A DNA stretch of 61,436 bases from Mycobacterium intermedium (GCF_002086275.1 NZ_MVHT01000035.1:1-61436); one strand, 5' to 3'. Shown: positions 47,093 to 56,613, numbered from the stretch's first letter. Notes: a model not told the origin generated them from the letters alone. Program-made: numbers and translations.

Positions 47093-48097
47093 ATGTTCTC
47101 AGCTTCTCGTGCGATTGCGCGATGGATCGCCCCGCTGCTCGCGGTCGCGACCATTGTCGGCGTTGGTAGCCTTGCCCACCCCGCGCAGGTCGGCCGCGGC
47201 CCGGCGATACGTCTGGCCAGTAGTGACGGCAATCCGCTGGCGGGCCTGCCGTTCTACGTCAACCCCAACTCGGCGGCAATGCGCGCCGCGCAGCAGGCCA
47301 ATCCGCCAAGTCCGGAGCTGACTCTCATAGCCAATACGCCGCAGGCGTATTGGATCGTCCCAGGCGGTTCGGCCGCCACCGTTGGGAAGTACGCGGGAGA
47401 TGCGGCGGCGGCCGGCGCTTTGCCGGTGTTCTCGATCTACGGGATCCCGCACCGCGACTGCGGAAGCTACGCCGCGGGAGGTATGGGGTCTGGCGCCGAA
47501 TACCGGAGCTGGATCGACGGCATCGCCGCGGGGCTGGGCTCCGCACCGGCGGCGGTCATCCTCGAACCGGACGCCCTGGCAATGGCCGACTGCCTACAAG
47601 GTGACCAGCGCCAAGAGCGCTACGACCTGATTCGCTACGCCGTCGAGGCGCTGACGCGGGATCCGAACGCTGCCGTGTACATCGACGCTGGCCATTTGCG
47701 TTGGCATAGCGCCTCGGACATGGCCGCCCGGCTGAACAACGCCGGTATCGCCCGGGCCCGAGGGTTCAGCGTCAACACGGCGAACTTTTACACGACCGAG
47801 GACGAGATCGGCTACGGCGAGGCGATCTCGGGGCTGACCAACGGTTCGCACTACGTGATCGACACGTCGCGTAACGGGGTTGGACCGGCGCCGGACCCCG
47901 ACAACAGTTGGTGCAACCCCAGCGGCCGGGCGCTGGGCACTCCGCCGACGACGGCCACCGGTGGTGCGCATGCGGACGCTTACCTGTGGATCAAGCGTCC
48001 CGGTGAATCCGACGGCACCTGCGGGAAGGGTGACCCGCCGGCGGGCACCTTCGTGAATCAATACGCCATAGATCTGGCCCGCACCGCGGGCCGGTAG
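47093..48097 (+). CDS. Secreted GH6 endoglucanase/cellulase-like enzyme
   Basis: A 334-residue GH6 family protein with a signal sequence (ASRAIARWIAPLLAVATIVG). GH6 signatures are PQAYWI, YGIPHRDCGSYAAGG (Asp near the acid), VILEPDALAMADC (general acid Asp), DTSRNGVGP and WCNPSGRALG with the conserved C-terminal Asp/Trp region DAYLWIKRPGESDG. Four cysteines match the usual two disulphides. M. tuberculosis CelA1 (Rv0062) is a GH6 relative. ATG 47093 directly follows an in-frame GTG. There is no cellulose-binding module. The likely substrate is cellulose or a related glucan, possibly of biofilm. Confidence 0.92.
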   Translation: MFSASRAIARWIAPLLAVATIVGVGSLAHPAQVGRGPAIRLASSDGNPLAGLPFYVNPNSAAMRAAQQANPPSPELTLIANTPQAYWIVPGGSAATVGKYAGDAAAAGALPVFSIYGIPHRDCGSYAAGGMGSGAEYRSWIDGIAAGLGSAPAAVILEPDALAMADCLQGDQRQERYDLIRYAVEALTRDPNAAVYIDAGHLRWHSASDMAARLNNAGIARARGFSVNTANFYTTEDEIGYGEAISGLTNGSHYVIDTSRNGVGPAPDPDNSWCNPSGRALGTPPTTATGGAHADAYLWIKRPGESDGTCGKGDPPAGTFVNQYAIDLARTAGR

Positions 48098-48105
48098 CGA
48101 GCTGG

Positions 48106-48138
48106 GTGCTGGCCAATTACTCGCACATTGGCCAGCAC
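48106..48138. terminator. Terminator hairpin after GH6 gene
   Basis: GTGCTGGCCAA (48106-48116) and TTGGCCAGCAC (48128-48138) are perfectly complementary with an 11-base loop. The hairpin begins nine bases after the GH6 stop codon and lies before the cyclase gene, so it is a probable factor-independent-like terminator lacking a U-tract. Confidence 0.75.
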
Positions 48139-48204
48139 GCAGTGACACAATCTTGACGTGGGCGAGGCTCGTGGGGGCACCGCGCCAATTAATGCGGCGA
48201 CGAC

Positions 48205-51200
48205 GTGAGTGTCGCGAGATTGGCGTGTAAGTCGTGCGGCGCAGAAATGCTGCCGAGAGCGAATTTCTGTAGCGAGTGCGGCACCGCGTTGTCAACAGCC
48301 TCGGACCCTGCTGAGTACAAACAGGTGACGGTGCTGTTCGCCGACGTGGTGCGCTCGATGGAAATCGCCGCAGCGCTCGATGTCGAGCGGTTGCGCGAAA
48401 TCATGACCGAGCTGGTGGAGCGTTCGGCGGCGGTCGTGCGCCGATACGGTGGGACCGCGGAATACAACGGCGACGGGGTGATGGCGCTGTTCGGGGCGCC
48501 AGTTGCGTTGGAAGACCACGCTTTTCGCGCATGCCTGGCCGCACTAGAGATCCAGCAGGAGGCCACCCGGTTGGCGGCCGAAGTGGCCCGGCGCGACGGC
48601 GTTACGCTGCGGTTGCGGGTGGGCCTGAACTCGGGTCGAGTGATCGCCGGTCAGATCGGTTCGGGATCGCTGGGGTACGCCGCGACCGGCGAGCACGTCG
48701 GGCTGGCGCAGCGGATGGAATCAGCGGCGCCCGCGGGTGCGGTGATGCTGTCAGACGCGACCGCGCAGCTGGTTGAGCACCTCGTTGTGCTCGCTGAACC
48801 GGAGTGGGTGCGCATCAAGGGGGCCGGCCAACCGGTGCGCGCGCGACGTCTGGTCCAGATCAACCCCCGCGGTGGGCTGGTCAATCGCGTTGAGGCCAGC
48901 CTGGTCGGTCGGCGCTGGGAACTGGCGGCCTTGGAGGCCATGGCGGAGCGCGCGATGGGCGCCCGTGGTGGTGTCGTAACGGTGATGGGCCCGCCAGGCA
49001 TCGGCAAGAGTCGCATGGCCCGGGAGATCGCGGCCCTGACCGCCGATCGAGGCATCGACGTCTTTTGGACTTTCTGCGAGTCGCACGCCCGCGACATCTC
49101 CTTCGGCGTCGTCGCGCGACTACTTCGAGCCGGCAACCAGATATCCGACCTCGACGGAGAGGCCGCGCGCACACGGCTGCGGGCGACCGCGCCTTCCGAC
49201 GCAGAACCGGAGGATCTGCTGCTGCTCGATGACCTGCTCGGCATCGCCGACCCTGACGTTCCGCTCCCCCAGATCGACCCCGACGCCCGACGCCGCCGGC
49301 TCACCGCACTGATCAAGTCGATGTCGCTCGCGCGCAACACAGCGGCCCTGTACGTCATCGAGGATGCCCACTGGATTGATGCGGTCAGCGAGTCGATGCT
49401 GGCCGACGTCCTCCGGGTTATCCCCCAGACCAAGGTGATGGTGCTGATCACCGCGCGCCCCGAGTACCGCGGCATGTTGGCGCACGTACCCGGCGGCCAG
49501 ACGATAGCGCTTGCCGCACTGGGCGATTCGGACACCGTGGCCCTGATAAGTGAGTTGCTCGGTTCAGATCCGTCGGTCAGCGAGCTGTCGACGGTCATCG
49601 CCGAGCGGGCTGCGGGTAACCCGTTTTTCGCCGAGGAGATGGTGCGCGAGTTGGTGCAGCGCGGCGTGTTGGACGGTGAGCACGGTAGCTACATCTGTCG
49701 GACCGATGTCGCCGACGTGACCGTGCCGGCAACCGTGCAAGCGGCCATCGAGGCTCGCCTCGACCGGCTGACCTCTCCGGCCAAGCGAACATTGCACGCG
49801 GCATCGGTGATCGGGGCGCGCTTCGACGCTGGACTACTCACCGCGCTCGGGATCGATCCGACGTTCCACGAGCTGCTCACCGCCGAACTGATCGATCAGG
49901 TGAAATTCGGCCCAAACCCCGAGTTCGCGTTCCGTCACCCGCTGATCCGCGCGGTGGCCTATGAATCACAGCTGAAATCCGATCGCGCGGATCTGCACCG
50001 CCGCCTGGCGGCCGCAATACAAGAGTCTGCGCCCGAGGCGGTGGACGAGCAGGCACCACTGATTGCCGAACACCTTGAGTCCGCAGGCGAACTGCACGCG
50101 GCGTACGACTGGCACCTGCGCGCCGCCACATGGTCAACCAACCGCAACATTGCCGCCGCCCGAGTCAGCTGGGAGCGGGCACGCCTGATCGCCGACGCAC
50201 TACCCGCCGACGACGCCGACCAACTGTCGATGCGCATCGCCCCCCGCGCCATGCTGTGTGCCACTGACTGGCAAGCCCAAGCACTACAGGAAGGCCAAGG
50301 CCGATTCGCGGAGTTGCGGCAGTTGTGCGGTGCCGCCGGGGACGACGTCTCACTGGCCATCGGCATGTCCGGGCTGGGATCGGAGCTCCTGCTGGCCGGA
50401 CGTTCGCGTCAAGGCTCGCGCCTGGCATCCGAACAGATGGCGTTGCTTGAGTCGATCGGCGATCCCAACTCGACCATAGGGTTGGCGTTCATAGCCTTCG
50501 TCAACTGGTTCAACACCGGCGAAGTCGACGAGATCCTGCGGTGGTCGCAGTACATCATCGACTTGGCCGGAGGTGATCCGTCAAAGGGCGCCAGTTTCGG
50601 CATTGGTTCGCCGCTGGCGATCGCGGTGACATTTCGCGGAATTGCTCGGTGCTGGCGGGGGGTGCCGGGATGGCGGCAAGATCTCGACGACGCCGTCACG
50701 ATGGCCCGAAACAACGACCCGGCAACCCTCGGCATTGTCATTCCTTGGACCTACGGGCTGGCCATCCGGTACGGGTCGGTTCGGGCCGACGACGCCATGA
50801 TGCGCACGTTGGAGGAAGCGGTGCAGACCGCCTTACGGGCCAGCAGCGATGTCGCAGTGCTCTTCACTGAATACGCATTGGGTGTTGCGCTGCTGTGTCG
50901 CGGCGCCGAAGCCGACCGTCGCCGAGGGCTGGAACTCGCCGTGCAAGCCCTCGATTGGCAGCGCAGCCGGATGCCTTCCCTGGTCCCTACAAACGAATTG
51001 TTGATCAACTACGCGCGAGCCCAGTACGACGAACGCGATGCTGCCATTCTCGCCATGCGCAAAGTCCTGGACGAGCTAGACGTCGACGGGCGGGTCGGTT
51101 ACGGGGTCTGGGGCACGAGCCTCCTGGTGGAGACCCTGCTAGCGCGCGGGACCGATGCCGACCTGGTCGAGGCACAGCAGGCGATCGATCGATGGACGAA

Positions 51201-51384
51201 AGTGTCGGCCGGTGCGGCATTACCCGAAATCACGCTGCTGCGCCTGCGCGCCTTGCAGGCCCACGCTCACGGGGACGATGTCGGCTACCGGAATTTGGCG
51301 AGGCGCTATCTCGCGATGGCCAAATCGCTTGCCTTCGAGGGCCACATCGATTGGGCCGAGGCAATGGTCCGCGAAATACCTTAA
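48205..51384 (+). CDS. Class III adenylate/guanylate cyclase with ATPase and TPR-like domains
   Basis: The 1059-residue signalling protein has four parts. Two CxxC zinc-ribbon elements (CKSCG, CSECG) are at residues 8-26. The class III cyclase domain, about 38-205, has metal Asp in VTVLFADVVRS and NGDGVMALFG, then VGLNSGRVIAGQIG. The AAA/STAND ATPase has LVGRRWELAALEAMA, Walker A GPPGIGKSR near residue 267 and Walker B LYVIEDAHWID near 385. A long helical TPR-like C-terminus follows. The transition-state Asn/Arg region reads ATGEHVGLAQRMES. GTG 48205 is the start. Many paralogues exist in slow-growing mycobacteria. ATP hydrolysis or ligand sensing probably gates cyclic-nucleotide synthesis. 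Confidence 0.9.
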   Translation: MSVARLACKSCGAEMLPRANFCSECGTALSTASDPAEYKQVTVLFADVVRSMEIAAALDVERLREIMTELVERSAAVVRRYGGTAEYNGDGVMALFGAPVALEDHAFRACLAALEIQQEATRLAAEVARRDGVTLRLRVGLNSGRVIAGQIGSGSLGYAATGEHVGLAQRMESAAPAGAVMLSDATAQLVEHLVVLAEPEWVRIKGAGQPVRARRLVQINPRGGLVNRVEASLVGRRWELAALEAMAERAMGARGGVVTVMGPPGIGKSRMAREIAALTADRGIDVFWTFCESHARDISFGVVARLLRAGNQISDLDGEAARTRLRATAPSDAEPEDLLLLDDLLGIADPDVPLPQIDPDARRRRLTALIKSMSLARNTAALYVIEDAHWIDAVSESMLADVLRVIPQTKVMVLITARPEYRGMLAHVPGGQTIALAALGDSDTVALISELLGSDPSVSELSTVIAERAAGNPFFAEEMVRELVQRGVLDGEHGSYICRTDVADVTVPATVQAAIEARLDRLTSPAKRTLHAASVIGARFDAGLLTALGIDPTFHELLTAELIDQVKFGPNPEFAFRHPLIRAVAYESQLKSDRADLHRRLAAAIQESAPEAVDEQAPLIAEHLESAGELHAAYDWHLRAATWSTNRNIAAARVSWERARLIADALPADDADQLSMRIAPRAMLCATDWQAQALQEGQGRFAELRQLCGAAGDDVSLAIGMSGLGSELLLAGRSRQGSRLASEQMALLESIGDPNSTIGLAFIAFVNWFNTGEVDEILRWSQYIIDLAGGDPSKGASFGIGSPLAIAVTFRGIARCWRGVPGWRQDLDDAVTMARNNDPATLGIVIPWTYGLAIRYGSVRADDAMMRTLEEAVQTALRASSDVAVLFTEYALGVALLCRGAEADRRRGLELAVQALDWQRSRMPSLVPTNELLINYARAQYDERDAAILAMRKVLDELDVDGRVGYGVWGTSLLVETLLARGTDADLVEAQQAIDRWTKVSAGAALPEITLLRLRALQAHAHGDDVGYRNLARRYLAMAKSLAFEGHIDWAEAMVREIP

Positions 51385-51446
51385 ACCTGAGCAGGATTCG
51401 CCCTGCGCGCTCGCAAACGCGGTCACGGATCGGCCGACCAAGTGGC

Positions 51447-52661
51447 CTATTGGACCGCCAGCTCCAGACGGCTCAGCCGACGTACCAGGATGCTTGGCAA
51501 CCACTCGCCGATGTCGGCCACCTCGATCCAGTCGGTGCGGTCCAGGAGCGTGCGAAAGACGATCTGCGCCTCGAGGCGGGCCAGTGCGGCGCCGATGCAG
51601 AAGTGCACTCCTTTGCCGAAGGTCACGTGACTCTTGGCGCCCGAGCGGTCGAGGCGAAATTCGTCGGGTGCCTCGAAGTGTGCGGGATCGCGGTTGGCCG
51701 CACCCCACATCAGCAACAGGTGCGAGTTCGCCGGCACCGCCACCCCGCCCAGGGTCGTGTCGCGCCAGACGTGGCGGTAGTGGCCGCGGAACGGCGGTTC
51801 GTACCGCAGTGCCTCTTCGATGAAGGCGTTGAGCAAATCCGGGTTGTCCCGCACCTGCTGTTGTATGTCGGGTCGATCGGCCAGGATCCACGCGCCGCTG
51901 CCCAGCAGCGAGGCGGTCGATTCACCGGCCGCGCTGAAGAGGGTCAGCATGATGCCCATCGCGATCGTCTGGTCGACCTCGCCCGAGGCATAACGAGCGG
52001 CCAAGTCCGGGATCAGGCCGGATTCGGCTGAGCTGCTTGACTTTTCAAAGTGTTCCATGACGTAGGTCGACAGCTCGAAGGCGGCCAGACCGGCCGACTC
52101 GAGCTGCGCCTGCGTGACGACCCCGTCGAGCAATGTAGTGGTGGCGTAACCCAGTCGAATGAGTCTGTCGACGTCGGTCTCGGGCAGCCCCAGCAGCTTG
52201 GCGACCACCATCATCGGGAGGCGATTGGCCAGGGCGCTCATCCATTCGATGTGTCCGTCGCGCAGGTTCTCGGTCCAGAGTTGCTCGGCGACTCGGCCGG
52301 CGAACTCCTCGATAATCCGGACGCGCTTGGCGGACAGATGTGGCAACAGGATTTTGCGGTGCAACGCATGACTCGGGTCGTCGGCGGTTGCCAAGGCGTG
52401 GCCAGGGCCGCCAGCTTCCATCATGGGGAACGGGGCGACGGTCCCGTCCTCGTGATAGATCATGGTCGCGCTGAGGTTGGAGGAAAAATCGTCGACCCGG
52501 TTGACGGCATCAATGACCGCATCCCAACCGCACACCGCATAGAACACCGAATCACCGATCCGATGTACGGGGGCTTCCGCACGCATGCGCTCGTAGAGCG
52601 GATACGGGTCCTGCAGCGCCTGCTCGCCAAAGAAGTTCGCGGGATCGTCCAATACCGCCAT
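51447..52661 (-). CDS. Cytochrome P450, CYP144-like
   Basis: A 404-residue P450. The I-helix is FSAAGESTASLL, the K-helix EEALRYEPP, and the haem loop HVTFGKGVHFCIGAALARLE has Cys at residue 355. The stretches PYPLYERMRAEAPVHRI, FYAVCGWDAVIDAV and ANRLPMMVVAKLLGLPE match my memory of M. tuberculosis CYP144A1 (Rv1777), and the divergent TetR resembles its neighbour Rv1776c. M. tuberculosis CYP144 has about 30 extra N-terminal residues and a described shorter form; this gene seems to encode only the short form, starting MAVLDDPANFF. A palindrome 36 bases upstream suggests TetR control. The substrate is unknown. Confidence 0.9.
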   Translation of the reverse strand: MAVLDDPANFFGEQALQDPYPLYERMRAEAPVHRIGDSVFYAVCGWDAVIDAVNRVDDFSSNLSATMIYHEDGTVAPFPMMEAGGPGHALATADDPSHALHRKILLPHLSAKRVRIIEEFAGRVAEQLWTENLRDGHIEWMSALANRLPMMVVAKLLGLPETDVDRLIRLGYATTTLLDGVVTQAQLESAGLAAFELSTYVMEHFEKSSSSAESGLIPDLAARYASGEVDQTIAMGIMLTLFSAAGESTASLLGSGAWILADRPDIQQQVRDNPDLLNAFIEEALRYEPPFRGHYRHVWRDTTLGGVAVPANSHLLLMWGAANRDPAHFEAPDEFRLDRSGAKSHVTFGKGVHFCIGAALARLEAQIVFRTLLDRTDWIEVADIGEWLPSILVRRLSRLELAVQ

Positions 52662-52696
52662 GAAGTCAGGCTGAATGCCGTCGTTCGTCGCGTCAA

Positions 52697-52721
52697 CGGT
52701 TATCGCAAAAGTTGATAACCG
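52697..52721. promoter_or_regulatory. Palindromic operator upstream of cyp144-like gene
   Basis: CGGTTATC, nine-base spacer, GATAACCG: perfect eight-base arms, centred 48 bases upstream of the P450 start. It lies in the 194-base divergent region with the TetR gene and is a good candidate for its binding site. Confidence 0.7.
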
Positions 52722-52781
52722 CAGCTCAACGGCCGCAGCACCGGTGAAAGCGGTTGCACCGCTTCAGCTGCGCGCTTGTGT

Positions 52782-52804
52782 GAGAAATTTTCCAAAAATG
52801 TCTC
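52782..52804. promoter_or_regulatory. AT-rich palindrome upstream of tetR
   Basis: GAGAAATTTT / AAAATGTCTC with a three-base centre: ten-base arms with one mismatch, unusually AT-rich for this genome, 52 bases before the TetR ATG. It may be the promoter or a second operator for autoregulation. Confidence 0.6.
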
Positions 52805-52855
52805 ATCGTGCGAAACCAGTTGCAGTGGGGTTTCTGGTCGAGGGACCATCGCCAT

Positions 52856-53404
52856 ATGCCACAAACGGACTGGCTCGTCGGCGGAGATCGTCATCGCGAG
52901 GCCGTAGACCGGATTTACGCGGCGGCGGCGGACCTCATCGCCGAGGTCGGATACGAGGCGTTCTCCGTCGAGGCCTTGGCGAGCAGGGTTCACTGCTCGC
53001 CGGCCACGATCTACCGCCGCGCCGGTGGAAAGGCGGCCATTCGTGATGCGGTGGTCAAGATCCAGGCAACGCAGATCGTCGACACGCTGCGCGAAGAGAT
53101 CAAGGACCTGCATGGGACCGACCGAGTTCTGACCGCTACCGTTGCGGCACTTCGGCGCATGCAGTCTCATCCGCTGACACAACACTTTCGGTCAACGCAG
53201 ACGAACATCGGCGCCGACTGGCTGACAAATTCACCTGCCGTCACCGGTTTTGCCGCTGAGATGCTGGGCACAGACGACTCGCTGGCCGCACAGTGGCTCA
53301 TTCGCGTTTTTCTGGCCATGTGGCTGTGGCCGTTGAAAGACCCAAACGCCGAACTGGCCATGCTGCAGCGATTTTTCGCCGCCTCGTTCACCGCGCCAGA
53401 ATGA
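52856..53404 (+). CDS. TetR-family regulator (Rv1776c-like)
   Basis: A 182-residue TetR regulator: helix-turn-helix [20 protein letters not shown] preceded by [16 protein letters not shown], and a helical ligand domain. ATG 52856 ([10 protein letters not shown]) is chosen since upstream residues are not TetR-like. It is divergent from the CYP144-like P450, with two palindromes in the shared region, as expected for a local repressor of the P450 and itself. Similarity to Rv1776c next to Rv1777 is from memory. Confidence 0.88.
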   Translation: MPQTDWLVGGDRHREAVDRIYAAAADLIAEVGYEAFSVEALASRVHCSPATIYRRAGGKAAIRDAVVKIQATQIVDTLREEIKDLHGTDRVLTATVAALRRMQSHPLTQHFRSTQTNIGADWLTNSPAVTGFAAEMLGTDDSLAAQWLIRVFLAMWLWPLKDPNAELAMLQRFFAASFTAPE

Positions 53405-53519
53405 CCAGCCCCTCGATCAGCACTTGCCGCCTGCTTCTCCCCCGTGCTGCTGCCATGCCGCCGCTATTGCCTCGCGGGTCGCACGGCCGATCGCGCGACC
53501 GCATGCCTATCCTCGGCCC

Positions 53520-53993
53520 ATGGGAGTAATGGACGACGACGTCGTTGTCATCCACACCGACGGTGGCTGCAAACCCAACCCCGGGCCTGGCGGCTGGGGG
53601 GCCGTGCTGCGTCACCGTCACCACGTCCGCGAGATGTGCGGTGGCGAGTCCAGCCCGACCAGCAACAACCGCATGGAACTGACGGCGCCGATCATGGCGC
53701 TCGAGGCACTCACCCGAGCGGTGACGGTGCATCTCTACACCGACAGCACCTATGTCCGGAACGGCATCACGAAGTGGATTCTCGGCTGGGAACGCAACGG
53801 CTGGAAGACCGCCGCAAAGCAGCCGGTGAAGAATGTCGACCTCTGGCAGCGGCTGCAAGTGGCCTGTGCGCGGCACCGGGTCGAGTGGTTCTGGGTGAAA
53901 GGGCATGCCGGTATCGCCGACAACGTCCTCGCCGACGAACTGGCAACCCGGGGTATGCGAGAAGCGATCGCGCTGTCGAGGGCCCGATCCTGA
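53520..53993 (+). CDS. rnhA: Ribonuclease HI
   Basis: A 157-residue type I RNase H with the complete catalytic set: Asp14 ([17 protein letters not shown]), Glu53 (NNRMELTAP), Asp75 ([12 protein letters not shown]), His129 and Asp134 ([11 protein letters not shown]). It cleaves the RNA strand of RNA:DNA hybrids and R-loops. The basic handle region ([20 protein letters not shown]) typical of the E. coli/M. smegmatis enzyme is present. ATG 53520 is used; ATG 53529 is possible. M. tuberculosis has RNase HI only as a fusion (Rv2228c), so a stand-alone copy is a feature of other mycobacteria. It is plus strand, following tetR by 115 bases. Confidence 0.95.
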   Translation: MGVMDDDVVVIHTDGGCKPNPGPGGWGAVLRHRHHVREMCGGESSPTSNNRMELTAPIMALEALTRAVTVHLYTDSTYVRNGITKWILGWERNGWKTAAKQPVKNVDLWQRLQVACARHRVEWFWVKGHAGIADNVLADELATRGMREAIALSRARS

Positions 53994-54120
53994 CGGACGG
54001 TGGCGAGGCTGGTTCAGCGGTGAATCGGGCCCTGACCGGAACGGTATCTAGCACAGCGCAATTCATGTGTACATCCGGTCGGTTCGCATGGGCTGCAACG
54101 GCTAGACCTATGATGCCGGG

Positions 54121-54897
54121 GTGGATATCAGTGGAGCGAGCGCAGTCGTCACCGGCGGCGCGTCAGGAATCGGTGCGGCTACTGCTCGTCAGTTGGCCGC
54201 CAAGGGTGCCCGGGTCGTCGTAGCCGACCTGCAGGCGGAAAAGGGCGAGGCTCTCGCCCAGGAAATCGGCGGCGTGTTCGTCTCCGTCGACGTGACCAAC
54301 ACCGAGCAGATCATCGACGCGGTCAAGACTGCCGCGGACCTGGGTCCGTTGCGTGTCCTGGTCAACTCGGCCGGCATCGGCTGGGCCCAACGCACCATCG
54401 GCAAGGATGGCGAATTCTCCTCGGCACACAACCTCGACGCGTACAAGAAGGTGCTCGAAATCAACCTGGTCGGCACCTTCGACTGCATCCGGATCGCCGC
54501 GACCCAGATGAGCAAGAACGAACCCACCGAGTCGGGTGAGCGTGGCGCCATCGTGAACATGACCAGTGTTGCCGCTTTCGACGGCCAGATCGGCCAGGCC
54601 GCGTACAGCTCGTCCAAGGGCGGCGTCGTGGGTCTGACGCTGCCCGTTGCGCGCGACCTGTCCGCGGTCGGCATCCGCGTCAACACCGTTGCCCCGGGCC
54701 TGATCGACACCCCGATCTATGGCGAGGGCGAAGCCTCGGAGGCATTCAAGGCGAAGCTCGGCGAGTCCGTGTTGTTCCCCCGTCGCCTGGGCAAGCCCGA
54801 GGAGCTGGCGTCCATGGTTGTTGAGTTGGTCACCAACTCCTACATGAACGCCGAGGTCGTCCGCGTGGACGGTGGCATCCGGATGCCACCGAAGTAG
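54121..54897 (+). CDS. Short-chain dehydrogenase, 3-hydroxyacyl-CoA dehydrogenase-like
   Basis: A 258-residue SDR with TGGASGIGAATA, VNSAGIGWAQRT, catalytic Ser in NMTSVAAFDGQIGQ and YSSSK, and the MSKNEPTESGERG insertion of the HSD10-like group shared with the SDR at 17116-17874. The GTG start at 54121 is at the beginning of homology (MDISGASAVVTGG). The NAD-binding Asp in VVADLQAEKG favours NADH. It likely oxidises 3-hydroxyacyl-CoA in beta-oxidation. It stands alone, with 127 bases upstream containing no distinctive operator. Confidence 0.9.
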   Translation: MDISGASAVVTGGASGIGAATARQLAAKGARVVVADLQAEKGEALAQEIGGVFVSVDVTNTEQIIDAVKTAADLGPLRVLVNSAGIGWAQRTIGKDGEFSSAHNLDAYKKVLEINLVGTFDCIRIAATQMSKNEPTESGERGAIVNMTSVAAFDGQIGQAAYSSSKGGVVGLTLPVARDLSAVGIRVNTVAPGLIDTPIYGEGEASEAFKAKLGESVLFPRRLGKPEELASMVVELVTNSYMNAEVVRVDGGIRMPPK

Positions 54898-55111
54898 GTC
54901 AAGAGCGTCGGACCGCATCGATCGCCGCGACCGCTGAAGAGAGCGGCATAGCCAGACGCGCTCGGCAGACCAAAGTCGGGCAGCGTGGGGGGCCATTGGC
55001 GATCGACCACACCGTTTTCGCGCGAACTTTCTCGCTGTTGTTGGCGTAAGAATCGCCGGACGGGGTAAACACACGCCAAATAGACGGATGCAGAACCGGG
55101 AGGGCTGCACA

Positions 55112-55591
55112 ATGAGGTGGGTGTTGGGCATTGTCGGCGCCGCAGCGGTGCTCGCCTCACTTCTTGTGCTGCCACTGCCGCTGTCTCTACAGGCTGTCGA
55201 TCGCACCGGCGTCCCGATCACGTGTGGCACCGGGTTGCACCCTGACTACAACCTCGCCGCGCGGGAAGACGCCCTGAATAAAGACCTGCAGAGCAGCTTT
55301 GGCGCCCTCTATGTACCCAGTGACTACGAGAATCAATGCGCCGCAATCATCACTACTCGACGCGGCATCGCGTACTCGGTACTGGTGACCGGCGGCGCTC
55401 TGCTCGGTACTGCGTTGTTGCTGTCTCTGCGCGCTGCGGGTTTCATCGACCTGTCCCGCGAAAGCTTCCGAAAGGCGTCGAAACAGCGGGTGGCTCCTGT
55501 GCTAATCCCGAAATCCTCACCGCCGCCGATGCGCTATTACGAGGATTTGGATTTGGTTCGGATGAGCCTCGGGATCAGGGTTCAGCACTAG
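55112..55591 (+). CDS. Two-helix membrane protein, unknown function
   Basis: A 159-residue protein. An N-terminal hydrophobic helix (WVLGIVGAAAVLASLLVLPL) is followed by an extracytoplasmic region with two Cys (ITCGTGLHP, ENQCAAII). A second helix (AYSVLVTGGALLGTALLLSL) is near residues 90-110, then a basic cytoplasmic tail. ATG 55112 follows GGGAGGGCTGCACA and is preferred to ATG 55088. No family is recognised. The two cysteines may form a disulphide outside the membrane. Confidence 0.7.
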   Translation: MRWVLGIVGAAAVLASLLVLPLPLSLQAVDRTGVPITCGTGLHPDYNLAAREDALNKDLQSSFGALYVPSDYENQCAAIITTRRGIAYSVLVTGGALLGTALLLSLRAAGFIDLSRESFRKASKQRVAPVLIPKSSPPPMRYYEDLDLVRMSLGIRVQH

Positions 55592-55693
55592 ACGGGCACC
55601 GCCCGGGATCGGGAACCTATCGCTGGGGACGTAACGGACTCGGGCCGGTCAACCACACAGACCGATTTGATATCAGCTACGACACACCACTTC

Positions 55694-55719
55694 TGTTAAC
55701 TGAAATCACATAGTTAACA
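55694..55719. promoter_or_regulatory. Perfect inverted repeat upstream of DUF1906 gene
   Basis: TGTTAACT (55694-55701) and AGTTAACA (55712-55719) form perfect eight-base arms separated by ten bases. The second arm ends seven bases before the ATG at 55727, so a bound regulator or RNA hairpin would mask the ribosome site region. The stretch is strikingly AT-rich. Confidence 0.6.
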
Positions 55720-55726
55720 TCGCGCG

Positions 55727-56533
55727 ATGCAGGATGTGTCGTGGGATTCTTGCCTCCGACGGTCACGCCGGATCACCCGGCGTGACGTATTCCGCTATGC
55801 CGCAGCTATTTCGGCAATGCCAGGGTGGTATACGGCAACGGCAGGAGCCCTCCCGGCCACCCCTGGCGCCACTCCCAAACTCATCGACTTCGCGATGCGC
55901 CAAATTCCCGCAGAGCAGATTCGAGCCGCCGGTTACCACGGGGTCATCAATTACGTCTCACTATCACGTCCCGGTTCCTCATTTGGGGCCAAGCCGATCA
56001 CCCGGCAGTACGCCGATCAGTTGAAGGCCGCTGGGCTGATGATCGTCAGCAACTACCAGTACGGCAAGCCGGGCGGGACAGCACCGTCGGACTTCAAGCG
56101 CGGGTTTGCCGGTGGAGTCGCCGATGCTCGCACCGCCTGGAAGTTGCATACCGCGGCGGGTGGCGGTCAGAGCGCCCCGATCTTCTTCACCATCGACGAG
56201 GACATCAGCCACGAGACCTGGAAAACGGTGGCACTGCAGTGGTTTCGCGGAATCAATTCGGTGCTGGGAGTGCAGCGTACCGGCGTCTACGGCGGTATCG
56301 ACGTATGCAAATGGGCTGCCGCCGATGGCGTCATCGGAAGTTCGCGCACCCCCGGCCGCCGATGGGCCTGGCAGACCAAGGCGTGGTCCGGCGGTCAGGT
56401 CTTCCCCGCCGCGGTGCTCTATCAACGCGTGGTGAGCACGGCGTCAAATCCCGGTCCGAAAGTCGGGGGACAAGAAGTCGACGTCAACGACATGCTTGCC
56501 GAGGACTGCGGTCAATGGCACCTTCATCCCTGA
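55727..56533 (+). CDS. Tat-exported DUF1906 (glycoside-hydrolase-like) protein, Rv2525c-like
   Basis: The 268-residue protein has a twin-arginine signal (RRITRRDVFRYAAAISAMPG). It is followed by a GH25-like TIM-barrel of the DUF1906 family: IDFAMRQIPAEQIRAAGYHG, GLMIVSNYQYGKPGG, APIFFTIDEDISHETW with acidic residues at the barrel mouth, GVYGGIDVCKWA and WAWQTKAWSGGQ. Rv2525c of M. tuberculosis is a Tat-secreted member whose loss affects cell-wall properties (established knowledge, from memory). It probably acts on peptidoglycan or arabinogalactan at the cell wall. It is preceded by a perfect inverted repeat and converges with the NmrA-like gene. Confidence 0.9.
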   Translation: MQDVSWDSCLRRSRRITRRDVFRYAAAISAMPGWYTATAGALPATPGATPKLIDFAMRQIPAEQIRAAGYHGVINYVSLSRPGSSFGAKPITRQYADQLKAAGLMIVSNYQYGKPGGTAPSDFKRGFAGGVADARTAWKLHTAAGGGQSAPIFFTIDEDISHETWKTVALQWFRGINSVLGVQRTGVYGGIDVCKWAAADGVIGSSRTPGRRWAWQTKAWSGGQVFPAAVLYQRVVSTASNPGPKVGGQEVDVNDMLAEDCGQWHLHP

Positions 56534-56613
56534 CCCGTGATGCCTTCCGGATCGTTGCAACGAACCCGGTCAACTGTTGACGCGTAGCACCTTACGAGCC
56601 TCAAGCTCCCCGG

